Assembly: GCA_963514095.1 (NCBI GenBank)
Contig: OY741280.1
Span: 8,135,964 to 8,199,963, forward strand
Source: Eutrigla gurnardus
Lineage: Eukaryota > Chordata > Actinopteri > Perciformes > Triglidae
Reading direction: 5' to 3'
DNA: 64,000 nucleotides
Below, in pieces: positions 12,571-25,919 of this stretch. Position numbers and translations under genes: made by a program. The notes below the pieces were generated by a model. It ran no database searches. It was given only the letters and a program-made list of their open reading frames with translations, and was not told the origin of the DNA. Positions within the stretch are counted from its first letter, which is position 1; the number at the start of each line of letters is the position of its first letter.

Positions 12571-14995
12571 CTGAATCAATTGAATAATACAAGCCATTCA
12601 ATTTAGTCCACAACAATCCAAAATGTTTAAATGAGGACACAGAACAAAAGGGTGGGTGTGTGATGGAAAATTAACTATTAGGAAAACCAGCGCACAATGA
12701 GCCAGCCAAAATGTGTTTTTTTTATGGTTTGATCATCGAGATGCAAATCACACAATCATCCATCCCACATTCATGCTACTGCACATCCAGTGTGTGAGGG
12801 TAATTATGTGTCGCCTCCACAGGAATGAGGAAGTCAAGTCGCTATTGTCCAATATGTCCCATCGTCGTAATGAACCGCAGGAAATCTCCAGCCTGCAGAT
12901 TGAACTGCCATTTAAAAATCAATCTCACACTGTCAATAAAGAACCATATCCGGCCGTGATTTATGAGAAGCAACATTCTCCGTTGCATTTTTAAGTTAAA
13001 AAGTTCACATTTCAGTTCAAGTTGGGCGTTCGACTTGGAGACGAGTATGTGAGGGACTTGACTGTGACATCAGTCTGTCTGACACCCTCTCCGTCCAGTC
13101 GCATTAACGCTGCAGGGGGGGGAGTGTTCTCGTTCTGTCTCTTACTGTCTCTCTCCATCAGTCACACCTTTGTCTCTCTGCCTATCCTTCACTCACAGAC
13201 GTGATGTAGAGTAGCGAATCTGGTGAATCTGCAACAGATGGACGATGACTGAGTGTCTTTAAACTGAACCACATAGGTTTATCTACAGATCCAGTGTGAT
13301 CTGCTGGCTTAACTACTTGATCACAGCTTTATTTTTTACAGTCATGTCTGTCTAGCTTATATCAGTGTCGTCAGAAGATATAATGACAGATCACTAGTTC
13401 TGCACATATTATATGATCTAATACCGAGTGTCTTGGACCAATCTAATCTGGAGCAAAATATGCAAAAGGTCACACACGGCATTAGAAATGCATCATGGGT
13501 TTTTCTAATGCTGTAACGGCTCTGTAAATGGCAACAGTGTCAAAGACAGCAGTCTGACGCATCTGATTCGGACTAGTTCTGTTTTCTTTCTTGCTCCGCT
13601 GCACATCTCGGTCCAGATAGAGTGCAATCTGTTTTCCCAACTGAGCAAACAGGCCAAACCGCAAGCACACATGCATACTAATAAAACACCCATGTGTGCA
13701 CAAATGTGCATACACGTGCACATGAATAAATAATATGTACACGGGCATATGTACGCATGTGTAGAGTTGGGGCCGATTTCCTGGTTTTGCCGGTCCGGTG
13801 TACGAGCTTTAACTCGTTTCATTTTAAGCAAACAGGTTGAACCAGCATTTGTCATTATGACACTTTTTGACGAATTAAAAAAGCAGCCCGCATCAGCAAC
13901 CTGTGCTGACAGCATCACGGCGCTAAACCCAACTTTCATTGCATTAGTAATGTGATTGTGTAGCAGTCCATCATTCTTTGGTGCTTGCTGTCATTTCCTT
14001 TTTCTCAATTCATTTTAGCTGAAGGACACGAGTCCCCTCAGTTGATTGGAGGGTTATTCAGATCACCTGTTGTGTCGGGTGTGGAGACCGGCTCCTAATT
14101 AAGAATTGAAAGCAGCTTGGTAAATTTCCCCTCTTGGCCTATCAGAGTGCGACGACGCCCTTTATTTAGGGCTTAAGAGAGGTGGATAATTCGACACTCA
14201 GGGCATTCTCATCCTTCCTCAACCTGATGCAAACCACATTGATCATGCTCAGACCAATACTCTGGTCTTTAGGCTCTTTTGAGACTTCTTTGCTGTCTGA
14301 AACCTGGAGTGAATAATAAAGAACACCTTTCCTTGAGGTTACTTGTGTCAGGGCATATTTCAGTGCCAGAGTTTGTGCTTGACTAACAATGACCTATGGT
14401 CTGCAGGCTTTATTTAGTTGACTCCCCATGTACACATTTGGCATTTGTTTATAATCATTTTTTTTTCTTCATTATTATTAAGGAAGCCTTTTTTTATTTG
14501 GCACTTGTGAGAGCTGTTTCTCTGAGTTAATATTTCAGCATTACATGGTTGGGATATTGTTCTCTAAAATCTGGTGGGTCCTTATCGCCACAGCCGGTTC
14601 TTCATGTAGCTTGGCCTAGCTGGGTTTTCTAAGAAAAGAATAAACGCACACAGAGCCACCAGTTGACCAGTAGCCATCTCCTTTTTACTTGTATCCTCTC
14701 CAGAGAACAGGGACTAACTATAAATCTGTTGCAGTAAAAAAGAAATATGACAATGTGATTAACATGTTTGTTTATAACCGGACTGACGGAGCCACTAGTG
14801 TCTGACAGGCTGTGCACTATTTACTGCCAAGCTGAGGCTGGCAATATGAATATCAAATTTCCAGTAGGTGGGAGGAGGGATATCTGCCTGGCAGACGTGT
14901 TTATTACTAGAAGGTTGATGTGTTTTTTGGGACGATGAGTTGAGACGTGGCAGAGTTAAGGTGTTTACACACTGTTGTTTTTGTCACAAGTCCCT

Positions 14996-15540
14996 TCACA
15001 CAGAATGTGAATACCATGGAGCCAAATTGGGCACAATTTTCTTTTCCGGAATGAGGCCGAGTTTTCTGAGCTGTTGCACCACGAAGGCATCAACCAACAT
15101 CGTGTGGAATGGATCAACAACAGGGAATGTTGGCGCCCAGGCTTCATTGAATGAATAATGGCAAATTGTATTACTCCTTGGGACCTTGACAAAAGTAATG
15201 CATACCAAATCCACTCCTTTTTGTTTTTACCTTTCACAATAAAAGCCTGAGACATACACTAAGAACTTTTTACTAGTGGGAACTCGGATTCATACACAGG
15301 ATATGTGCGGACAAGCATTTCTTTTGTGTCATTCTTTGGTCATCCTTGTGTGTAGACAGGCCTTTTAGTCTCAAAGTAAACTAAAACGCCGCTAGGCAAC
15401 ATTTTTGGTTTGAAGTCGATGAAAGGGATGAGGTGAAAAACATAGTTGAGGAAACATTGGAAGTCGCCATAGTCCCATCCATGGGCTGTCTTGGTGTCCA
15501 TTATGTTCCACTCAGGAGCGACGTGAAGCGAGACCACTGA
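14996..15540 (-). other. Protein-like minus-strand segment, unidentified
   Basis: On the minus strand one frame runs open from about 15,540 to 15,340. It includes HVAPEWNIMDTKTAHGWDYG and FKPKMLPSGVLVYFETKRPV. After one TGA stop the same frame continues with MLVRTYPVYESEFPLV. A second frame is open from 15,214 to 14,996, with NEAWAPTFPVVDPFHTMLV and LRKLGLIPEKKIVPNLAPWY. Composition is unusually balanced and low in simple sequence compared with other chance frames here. I do not recognise the family. It could be a decayed gene or transposon fragment with a frameshift, or chance. Confidence 0.25.
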
Positions 15541-18155
15541 TGGTGCAATTCACTGATGGTGCTTAACATCAAACAGGTTTGGTTTACATCAGCCAAACCC
15601 TACACATGTGCATATATAGGCACATTATGTACGCGCTCGATAAACAAAGCAGGGAGCATTAGACCTACTCCTGCACAGCTCAAACTGTAGCAGGGGAGCT
15701 GTATCAGAGACATGGGTAATAAAATGTTCTCTTGGTCAATGGAGTGTGTGTGTGTGTGTCTACTATTTGCTGCTCTAAGCAGTGTGGGAGGTCTGATTTG
15801 TAGCCGTAATATCGACAGGCAAGGCCTTGGAATGAGGTCTTTCCTTCAGGGAGTCCTCCTACCCTTTCATGTCTGCATAGAAATGCTCACGCTACCACTC
15901 AAAGGTTTGTACGGACATTTTCACCGATGGCATCTGATCTCCATCACCTGACATCCACTCTTCAATAAGTGCACAACTAGACATATTGTGGCAAAAGAGT
16001 TTAACTTTGAACAACTTGGACATGGGAAGTCATTCATTGGCCAAAGGCCAACAACAAATTTGGCAGATGCATTTCTGTGTTGCACTTTCTGCTGTGACCA
16101 GACGTTCATCCTAACACTCCACCAGTAACCCTCAACCCAAGTAGTCCTATTAAAAAGTGTGAATGTTGTTTTCACAAACCCCAGTCAGGTGTTAACCCAG
16201 AATGCACAAAGTGATCTCACACCAAAGCGCTCCATGTCTGCCATACAGTTGCACACCTTTTTTTCCCCCACTTGCAACATTGAGTGGAACAGTGGCGACG
16301 CGAGCCAAACTGGCAAACAGACAGGAACACATCTACAGCTGTAACACCTTGTAAATCAGAGAGTGCTCTGAGGGCGATGTGCTCTCTCCGCAGTCGTCCA
16401 CACTTCTCTCTCTCACCCTGTTCCTCTACTGACACATTGGCCAATTAAACTTCTAAACCCTTGCCTGCCTGCTTTTTTTGGAGTATCTGGGGTATTTTTC
16501 AGTGTGCTTGTGTGCTCAGGATATACCATCCTGACATTTCTGTCAGGCAATAGATGGATTCCTGTTTGACGGTGAAACTGCACAACTTTTTCAAAGGTAT
16601 GAGACGGCAAAAAATGCCCACTTCCCTTCCCCTCCCTCTGTCCCTCTGCAGGACAGCATAGCAGAGACCTAAAAGAGGGCTTCTCATATCCTCTTTTTTT
16701 TGTCTCCAATCCTCTCTGGAGTCACTTTAAAACATATTAAGCTGTTTCGTTGTCCTCATACCAGGTCTTATCCATGAAGCTCAGCCAAACTACAGACAGG
16801 AAATAAAGCAATTGTTGTGTTGCCAAATGGCTCATGCTCAACCACAATCAGGCCTGGGAATGGAAGTAAAAGTCACCTTGAACTAAGTAGGGAGAACAAG
16901 CCCAACTCACTTTAGTGAAGTCGAAAACTAAATTCATACTAGAAGGCGATTTTTGAGACATTTGTTTGACAAATCATTGTATATTTAGTCATTGGCAGCG
17001 TCTGTTATTCCCCTCACATGTATGACAGTCCTGGCACAGGGGGACACACTCAATCACAATTTCAATCACTCATTCTGCACTACAAAGTGTCGCTGTGCAA
17101 AGTATTTCTAACCCTAATCATATGATTTCCAGGTGGCTTGCTAAGGCTGATTGACAAGTCTATTCATTTTCCTTTCAGATGAAAAAAGCTGGAGGAGATG
17201 AAAAGGCCAGAAGATCTTTTCAAAAGCGTTGCCCCCCTCAAAGATTCAGTTCACATGTGATAAATCCCATTCAGCGCAGAACCATAAAGATTGCAATGAA
17301 GACGGTAAATGATTGTCACACGCTGGCCGACCGCTTCCATCGGTTATCAGAGAGACGAAAAACACCTGCAGCAGGTACATGCGCCTGTATGTGTGAGTCT
17401 GCTAGTATACTCATTTGAATGTGTGTGTGTGTGTGTCTGAAAGTGACCGGTTGAGCTCATACATCCACACAGGATTATAGAAACACTGGATTATTTCCTT
17501 GAAGCAGCTCCTTTTTTTTAATTATTTATTTTTGAATCCAAAAATGGTCAAGGAGAGGACAGCAGCTTGAAAACACTTAGTGATGAAATGGTTTCTTCTG
17601 AGTCATTCTGATTGTTTCCTGCTTATACTGTTACACCAGACGTAACCTACAGCTTTAAAAGCTCATAAATACTGTGTGTATTTGTCAATATTTCGTTTTT
17701 GGCGACAGCGCTCTGTGTGCGTGGATGACTGAGCCAGCAGCCTGTTAGACTGATGATAAAGGAGAGACCTTCCTTTTATAGAGCACAAGAGCACCGACAC
17801 ATCCAGCCTTTCCTCTCCTCTTTCTCTCACTTTCTCAAGCTCTCTCCCTCCCTCCTTCTCCCTTTCTGCTCGGCATCTGTCACTTACAGGGAACGCCAGT
17901 GGCAAAGATGAAGGAGTGAGAAGATGAGGGGGAAAGGGAGGGGAAAAAAGGGAGATTGAAAGAAAGGAATGAAAGAAGGATGCTTAAGAAAGCAATCACA
18001 GGTGGTGTTCAGAGTCCTTCCAAGAAACTACAAAGAGGAGGAGGGATAAATGGATGGATGCATGAAACCAATTCAATATGAAGAGGCCGAAAAGAAATAC
18101 CTAGATGAAGACAGGTATAAGAAAGACAGGGAGATTTATTGGACGACAGAGGCAG

Positions 18156-18156
<1 letters not shown>

Positions 18157-18220
<64 letters not shown>
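18157..18220. repeat. (TG)n microsatellite
   Basis: Pure TG array of 64 bp, followed by CATGCGTGTG variants. Confidence 0.98.
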
Positions 18221-18221
<1 letters not shown>

Positions 18222-19300
18222 ATGCGTGTGTGTGTTGGTGTGCATGAAATTGAGACTGTAGGATCTGGCAAGCGTTGCTTTTGGCCTTCATTGGGGAGAC
18301 GATAAATCAACAGCCGGTTGACTCCTGCCAGACGTGCCCCCCCCCCACACACACACACTCTTAAGCACACTACATCTCCATCTGTTTGACTTGTGCCAGT
18401 TGCCCCCTTTCAATTACCCAGCATGCTGTGCTTCCACACAGACACGAGACAACTCGACGAGCCCTGTGAACGAGAGACAGATGGACACACATGAAAATGC
18501 AGATGAAGACTTTAGGAAGAGACGGCAGAATTACCCTCTTAGTCAGTTTTATACCCTAACTAGCACGTAACTCCTGACGAGCATCAACCTCATTAGGAAC
18601 GTTATGGATGCACGGAAATAGCTGTTAGGTTTGTGCAAGTCACTGATGAGAATATTTAGAAATGCAAAAAGCAGTGATATGCTGTTATTCCCAATTAGCA
18701 AATCCTGTCGAAATAAAATCTAAATTCTGGTGTGGGGGGTCATTCCTTATTGTTAATGGCTGTGTCAAACAGGAGAATTTTCATTTTCTGACCGCAGAAT
18801 TACAACGTGGGGGCTGGCATGTTCGCCTACTGCCCTACAAAGTAAGAACAGACACAGTATTGCATGTTCTGTCATCGTGACGAGAGGACACCGTATGGAA
18901 TAAAATACTTCAATGTAAGATCCTTACCTAAATAAGGTAAATCAACTTGAATAACCAGTATTTAAATCATCATCCTAAAATGCACCAATGGCCAAATTCA
19001 GTTTTTATCCTCCGTTCATTTGACTTAGCCCAAGAACGAGGCTGGGCCCAAGGAAGTGGTAGCATGTTTGCTCTTTAGGCCCAGTGATGCAGGAGATTTA
19101 TTAGATTAGATTATTTTCATCTGAATTCGTGACTATTTTTTTGTTTCATGTGCCACTGAGCAACTTGAATGAATGAATGAATGCTGCAAGAATAAGCCAT
19201 AAAGACTGGAAATGGTTCAATCAATGTTGTTTGTTTCTTTTAAGAATATAAGATCACAAATCTGACCAGATATTATTAGCAGATTTCGGTATTTGACAGT

Positions 19301-19317
19301 AAAAAAAAAAAAAAAAA
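19301..19317. repeat. Poly(A) run, 17 A
   Basis: A homopolymer. No LINE or SINE body was recognised upstream of it. Confidence 0.9.
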
Positions 19318-21653
19318 CTTGGCTCAACCCGGATCTTTCCAGGTTTAAGGAGTCTCTCCAAAGACTCCACCACCATCACACCAAAGCTGGTTATGAGTGT
19401 GTATTTCACACAGTACAAACTTTTGTCCATTTGTTTATCCATCACAACATGTTCTCATTATGTTTTGTCTTGAATGGCAGCGTCTTTAATTTGCATAATT
19501 ATGTTTCATATCTCCGAATATGTTGAACCAATTTGTCACCTGAGGCTGGAGGTATTCTTCTCTCTCTCTCGAGAATGTATTACAGTGCACCCATGGCCCC
19601 AATATACTTGTGCCATTTTGCGGGATAATGAAATGTTGTAGGATATGTGAAATCACCACCCTGTTAACGGGCAAAGGCTGTCTTTTCATTCAAATGGGAA
19701 TGCTATCGCTCAGGTTTCTGGTCTGGGAGCTTTTGTATCCCTTTCACAGTGTGTTTGGAAGCCATTAAAGTTAATTGTAACAGTTTGGCTGCTGAAAATG
19801 GCAAACTCCACAAACCAATTTGTGACCTCCATGATGATGATAAACGTGCACTTATACAATGTGTTCCTCATCTCCATGCTGAGGACTCACCTGCCTGAGG
19901 CAAAAGCTTCAGAATGCCGTAAACTCCTAAAATACCACAGATCAGTTCATATTCCCCTAACGAGAGGGAAGGTGAGAGTTAAGCGCTGTGAGCTTGGTTC
20001 CTGTAATTGTCATCTCAGCCCTCAGGTGAGTCGTGGTCACTACATAGCATAAAGTCTGCTGCTGAGAACAGCATAAATTCAAAGACTCAATTCAAAGTCT
20101 GCAACTTGGCCTCCATAAATCCTTTTTTTGGTCATTAAGATATTCCTCGGAGTAAACGGGCTAAAGCGGAGTTGTTCTTGTTCGGAGTTTGGGAGTGTTG
20201 ATTAACGTGCGGCGGTTTCCATTCTGCTGACTCATTCGGGGACCAGCTCTTCTCCCCACCTTGTTCAAATGGGAGGAGGGCAGACGAAGGGCTCCACTTG
20301 GTCAAACGGTGCTTAACAGTGTGAGATGGGTCTAATGGGAGCCGCGATATTTAGTTTAGTTAGTCTTTATGTTGGCTAGTTTACAACCAAGCCTGTAAAT
20401 TAATAAGGAAACGCAGCAGGAAATTGTTGAAAACAAATCCCACACACATGTTAAAAAAGAAAAGAAAAAAGTGAGCGACATCGCTGCGCTGCATGTTGCC
20501 TGAACATGAAGCTAAACGAGTTACAGGCAAACACCCACACCCAGAAGCTAATTGGCCTGACGTAATGCACAAAAGACGAAACAACACAACACGCTCACTT
20601 CCAAAATCTAACATCATTCCAACCTCCCTCTCCCGTCTCCTGCTCAGCCGCTGTATGTAGGGCACATCAATTTTTCACACAGCCTCCGTCTTTCACTCAG
20701 TCCGTGGCCGTGACCACAGCACCTGTCTGGGCCACATGTGTCATCCGCTCTCTGTGTACGTCCTGTCACACAGAACCCCAGCTTCAAAAAGAAGTCCTCC
20801 CTTCTCTATGCTTCTCCATCCATCTTCCTCTCTTCCTTCAGCTGTGAATCTCTCACAGTCACACGCCATCCATCCTCCCAATTATTCAATGTAATATTCA
20901 ATGTAATATTCACAGAGGTAGAGAGGCACACATGCAAACGCACACATGGGGTGGCCTGATAATGACATGGAGATTAAAAGGCAGAGGGAAAGCAAAGACT
21001 TACTGATGCTGCACTTTACAATAATTCATCCCTACACGCACCTTGAGATACATAGTGGATATAAAACACAACCCGGACATTAAATATGCATGGGGCAGAT
21101 TTGTACCTGCAATGAGATATTTATTTTCTGTACTTTCTTTTCAGAAACACTACTTAGACTACATTAGTCCTGATGGAGGATGAATTTTACATGAAAATTC
21201 ATGGTTCAGTTTTATCCCTCTGAATTTGCTTATTTCAGTGGTTCTGCATGCGTATGTAGGACAGCACATGGCTTCAGTAATGGACTAAACACTCTATTTC
21301 AACGTTTAATGTTTTAATGTTTTCATTAACTTTTGTCAGTGTGAACAGATGTTAAAATTGTTGTCCAATAACAGCTATTTAATAACCTTTTTATAGGCAA
21401 CAGAGGATGTATATTGCATGTTTGTATTATAATATAACCATCCTGCCCTTTTCTGTCATATTTCAACATGCTGCTCTGATTATGACTGGGAAGTGAATGT
21501 ATGATCAGTAAATCTCCTATCAGACAGACCCCCACTGATCTTTTTCCTTTTTTACCATTTTTAAATGAAGCCCAATAAGACTACAACATTAATAACCTCT
21601 TGTGATCTGCTCTTTATTTCAGGCCAAGTTGGGAGTGCCCACCCTCTAAAACC

Positions 21654-21656
<3 letters not shown>

Positions 21657-21685
<29 letters not shown>
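21657..21685. repeat. (CA)n microsatellite
   Basis: Pure CA run of about 29 bp. Confidence 0.97.
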
Positions 21686-21688
<3 letters not shown>

Positions 21689-22469
21689 AATCTCATCATT
21701 AGGAAGACAAAGGTCAAATCTCTAATTTAATTACTTCTAAAAACGTGTCTTTAATGTACTTTATGATGCAGCTTGTGAGAAATGTCAGGTCAATTGATGT
21801 CACGTTTAAAGTTCATCGTTGTGCAGTTGATGCAACTCTTCTCCTGACAGAAGTATGGGTCAGGTGTGATGGGTCCGAGCCTTTACTGGAGGCTTCCACT
21901 GTGAACATGCTTAATAATTCACACAAAAGGGCAGTTTTAAAAAGCCTTAACCACCTGAGCTAAACTATCCAATATTAAGGGCAGGTCCCAGTCCAGATTG
22001 AATAATATACTTTCATTCCAGCCCACTTCAAACCTGATATGTCTCTACCAGATGTGCTGATCTCCTTCACACGACTGCAAAGTCAGAAAAACTTATGAAA
22101 TAAAGGTTTTAGATGAAATGATTAGGAAGAGATCATAGCATTTATGATTTGAAAATCTACCGTATTTAGCATTATAGCTCCAACATAAGACATCTCGGAT
22201 GTTTCCAGTATGAACTAGGCTTCAACTTCTAAAACATAGTCAGAGACGCCATGCGTTATGGGTGGCGCTGAACGCTAAGATGAGAAAAAAAAAGCGTGTG
22301 CATGTGTGTTGGTCAGGGGGCATCGCCTCACCAGTAGCAATCTGCAGAAATGACAGCTACGGAATAGCTGTAGCTGGTCTAAATAAAGAAGTGTGGAGAT
22401 GGTTATGTGGTGCCTTTGGAGAGATAATCTATTTGTCAACCAAGCTGTGGGCTGGGGACAGGACCCAAT

Positions 22470-23000
22470 ACACAGAGACAGACGGAGAAGAGGAGGAAGG
22501 GATAACACCGGCGGTGGAGGCGCAAACAGAGATGAGGGAAGAAAATAAGGAATGGAAAACGAGAGGAAAACACAAACGAGGAGGGAGACTGAAAGGAGAT
22601 GATCGAGTGATTAGACAGATGGAGGGTGTAAACACAGGAGAGGGAGACAGGGGAAGGAGAAAGTACAGAGTGACAGTGGTGAAAGATGAAACTGGGAGTG
22701 TGTGTGTGGGGAGGAATCGAGGAGCGAGGACTAGCTGGAGGCTTTGAGATACTGTATGAAGCAATAAAACAGCGCAAGCCTGACAAGCGAGCCAGAGGGA
22801 GGGGGGAGAGCAAATGAAATGAGGGACGAAGAAAGATGAAGACGGAGCTGATTCATAAAGACATTGGTGTGTGTGTGTGTTGATAGAAGAGAGAGCAGAA
22901 GGAGATGAGAGATCGAAGAGAAGATGAAAGAGAGAGGAAAAGGATAAACAAGGATGGAATCGGAGGGAATGGGAAAGCGAGAGATAGACGGGAAAGGGCA
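22470..23000 (+). repeat. Long purine-rich tract
   Basis: For roughly 530 bp the plus strand is strongly enriched in A and G (GAGG, GGAGA and AAAG words). This bias produces the Arg/Glu/Lys/Gly-rich plus frame and the Ser/Leu/Pro/Phe-rich minus frames (up to 196 codons), which I regard as composition artefacts. Such purine/pyrimidine-asymmetric DNA may form triplexes. Confidence 0.7.
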
Positions 23001-24156
23001 GTGGCGCGGGACAAATCAATTCTCTCTGGGGGTCGCAGGATCGGGGCAGTGGAGTGCAAATGCTACATTATAAACACTCAGTGGGCGATGGCCACAACAA
23101 ACGGCATCATTTTGCCCTGGATGGGCAATGAAAAATATCCTCATTGCTTCCCTTCCGAGCGTTCTCCACATGAGTGGAGTTGCTGTCGACTCGCGGGCAG
23201 AGGGGTCTGCTTCACACGAGGTTGAAGTATTTTACATGACGACACATTTCCCCTGATCTCCCAAAGTGTAATCCTCCATTTTTGATCCATGACACTTAAT
23301 AAAACGCAGTAAGTTTCTTACTTGGCTGCTGCCGTGACATTCAGACGTCAGAACCTGGGCAGGATGATCAGACGAGAAAGATCTTTAAAAAAAAAATCCT
23401 CATTCTGTGTGCTTTTTAATTGGCAGTTGATCCCCAGTGAGAAGATGAACAAAACAATGATGAACTAATGAAGCCTGAATATCAAGCGTGTGTGTTGTAG
23501 AACAAAAGAAAACATCAGGTAAGCTGCTGGTTGCAGATCTTGTGACCACCAAAGAAAATGGTACTCCTCGTGCCTGGATCTGTTGTGCTTAACGGGCTTC
23601 GATAGGACTTGGGAGGATTGGAAGCAATAATACCACCGAGTTTGGGAGGTTTACTGTCATGGATAATATCACCATGGTGACCTGAGCCTCAGCCTTTCGC
23701 CACCGACCCCCCCCCCCCGGTGCTGCTCCCACATTCCCTTGTTGAAGTATTGCTAACGTGTGTAAAGTTTGCTTTTGCCTTTAAGATTCTGCAGTCAAAG
23801 GTATCAATAAATAACCTGCAGGGTTTTTTTTCCCACCGCCGGATACTTTGACTCTCACACACACAGCCATACAGAAATGTAAACGCTTGCTTCCTCACAG
23901 ACTTACATATGATCCCATAAACATGCCTCGCCAGAGGCATCTACATTATGAAATAACCACCAACCCGTGTACCCAACGCCTCCTCGCAATTATCCCATGC
24001 AATCACTGACACGCTTAATGGCTGGTTTTCATTCATTCGGCCGTTTCCCTTACGTCCGTCTATTCTTTCTTGCCATTATTATTTTTTCATACTCTCTGCC
24101 CCGAGACTGCCTGCCTCAAAGCCACTCTAATTGCATTGGGAATCGGCCTTTAAAGG

Positions 24157-24170
24157 GTTGCCATGGTGAC
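24157..24170. promoter_or_regulatory. RFX X-box-like motif
   Basis: GTTGCCATGGTGAC is a near-symmetric pair of half-sites around AT, close to the RFX-factor X-box consensus. A related palindrome, TCACCATGGTGA, lies at about 23,669-23,680. No gene start is visible nearby, so an enhancer role is only a possibility. Confidence 0.35.
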
Positions 24171-24359
24171 CGGTAGAGCCAACACCGCGCCACATTACTC
24201 GCTTCGCTTTCCTTACTTTGGCTAAAGCTCGATCGCCCGCTACCTCGCTGTCTTTTTGACCTCTTTCATGTGCCACTGTACTTCCTACCTCGTCTTTACT
24301 TTTCCTCTTTATTCACCCTTTAATTATTTACCACTTTTCCACGCGGCTTCATGAAAAGC

Positions 24360-24373
24360 GGGGGGGGGGGGGG
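24360..24373. repeat. Poly(G) run, 14 G
   Basis: Uninterrupted G homopolymer. Confidence 0.95.
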
Positions 24374-24572
24374 ACGCCTGCCCTGGGGATGACTGATCCG
24401 CAGATGTGGGAAGAGAATGCCCCGCCAGTAGACAGATGCATGTTCACGCATACACACCCCCAACTCAACCCCCCCTCCCCAAAAAACACACACACACATG
24501 GCTTTGAAAGCCGTGCTGCTGTGTTGGCGAGGGCTGCTGCAGTAGCAGCAGGGGTTGAACGGGTGCCCGGCC

Positions 24573-24576
<4 letters not shown>

Positions 24577-24643
<67 letters not shown>
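24577..24643. repeat. (GT)n microsatellite
   Basis: Pure GT array of 67 bp. Confidence 0.98.
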
Positions 24644-24645
<2 letters not shown>

Positions 24646-25432
24646 CGAGCGTCATCACAGCTGGCCAGTAGTAAATACATGCCGGCTGACAGCTTTCACA
24701 ATGAGGAGGCAACGTTGTCAGTCAAGGAGAAAACACCAGGCCAGAAACTTTTCCACACTTCAACTTTAATCAGGTGTAGGTGAACACACAGTTCTCAGGA
24801 ACGCAGCTTTAAATAAAAGGTTTGATGAGCAAGGACCTCATACCGGTAATATTTCCAGAAAATAATCGTTTTTGAACATTCATATTGACAGTTGGCTTTA
24901 AAAATGTAAATATATATTCAATTTCTATTTGTTACAGTATGGTTCAATTTGAGAAGGTTCACTGGCTATGATTTAAAAATAAACTTCTTCTCCATCATGA
25001 CAGTCCACGTATTACCACATTCTGAAGGTGGGACTATGATCCATGTCGTCCCACCACATCAGAAGGCAAAATCCTTAACAGTAAGTCTAAAGCCTGCTGG
25101 AGAGATTTCACCCCTGTCGTAATTTCAGACAAAATGCACTGAGGGGGAGAAGCCTGCCGACGCATCACATCTCCACAACACGGATAGGTGCGTATGGGTG
25201 AGTGTGCACCAAACAGTGATGTTACAGTGTCCCAAAGCACACTTGTACATCACTGCAGCACACCAAAATAAAGTGAAATGACTCCTAAAGAAAATGCACA
25301 AAACCCAAGAATATTACAGAGAAAATAGCAAAACCTTGTGGGCGTCGCATTCAGTTGTCCAGATAATTGCGGATTAAGTGTGTGTTATCTGTGCCACCTG
25401 CTGTTTAAACTGTAAACAAGTCAGAACGTGCG

Positions 25433-25460
25433 TGTGTGTGTTTGTGTGTGTGTGTGTGTG
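25433..25460. repeat. (GT)n microsatellite, interrupted
   Basis: Short GT run with one TTT interruption. Confidence 0.9.
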
Positions 25461-25551
25461 GGAGATGACATTGATCTGCAGCCATGTTCGGCTGGGAGCT
25501 AATACAAAGCCAGCACCGGGGGAAGTCAGAGCTTTGCCAGTTTACAGCACA

Positions 25552-25554
<3 letters not shown>

Positions 25555-25582
<28 letters not shown>
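25555..25582. repeat. (AC)n microsatellite
   Basis: Pure AC run of about 28 bp, followed 50 bp later by a 17-A run (25,633-25,649). Confidence 0.95.
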
Positions 25583-25585
<3 letters not shown>

Positions 25586-25763
25586 AAGGAAAGTTCACAC
25601 ACATGAACAGTGACAGGAGCAATAAAGCGCACAAAAAAAAAAAAAAAAACAGCAGCCTCTGCAGCTCGACTGAGCAATGTAACCTGAGCATGAAGAAGAC
25701 ATTACTGCACAGTGTCTGTTTTTCTTTCCCTTCAACTCCTTTAGTCCCGTAGGGCCACGGATG

Positions 25764-25766
<3 letters not shown>

Positions 25767-25816
<50 letters not shown>
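25767..25816. repeat. (TG)n microsatellite
   Basis: TG array of about 50 bp with one TATG interruption. Together with the AC run at 25,555 it makes an inverted pair about 190 bp apart. Confidence 0.97.
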
Positions 25817-25919
25817 GCACGCATGTATTTCTGCAAATAAACTCAAGTGTATGTAAAAGCCCCTGCTGATCCAGCCATTTCCTCTTTACATCATGCAGGC
25901 AAACAAGCCACAGGGAAAA

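Larger units (their letters stand above)
9360..22460. other. Gene-poor sequence, no gene recognised
   Basis: About 13 kb with microsatellites but no supportable gene. Pyrimidine tracts followed by AG occur before 10,080, 11,185 and 17,179, but none opens a convincing exon. The interval 14,996-15,540 is the most protein-like part and is listed on its own. Confidence 0.55.

Noticed and set aside
13482..13939. A 144-codon minus frame
   Set aside because: Cys/His/Met-rich middle from CATGTGTGCACA-type repeats; no domain; overlaps frames on both strands.
17179..17374. Possible exon: acceptor TTTTCCTTTCAG, 196 open bases, donor-like CAG|GTACAT
   Set aside because: The donor is weak, the peptide matches nothing I know, and no partner exon was found. 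Worth only a translated search.
22262..22747. A 161-codon plus frame and overlapping minus frames up to 196 codons
   Set aside because: They lie in the purine-rich tract; Arg/Glu/Gly or Ser/Leu/Pro composition follows from base skew, with no domain and no splice context.
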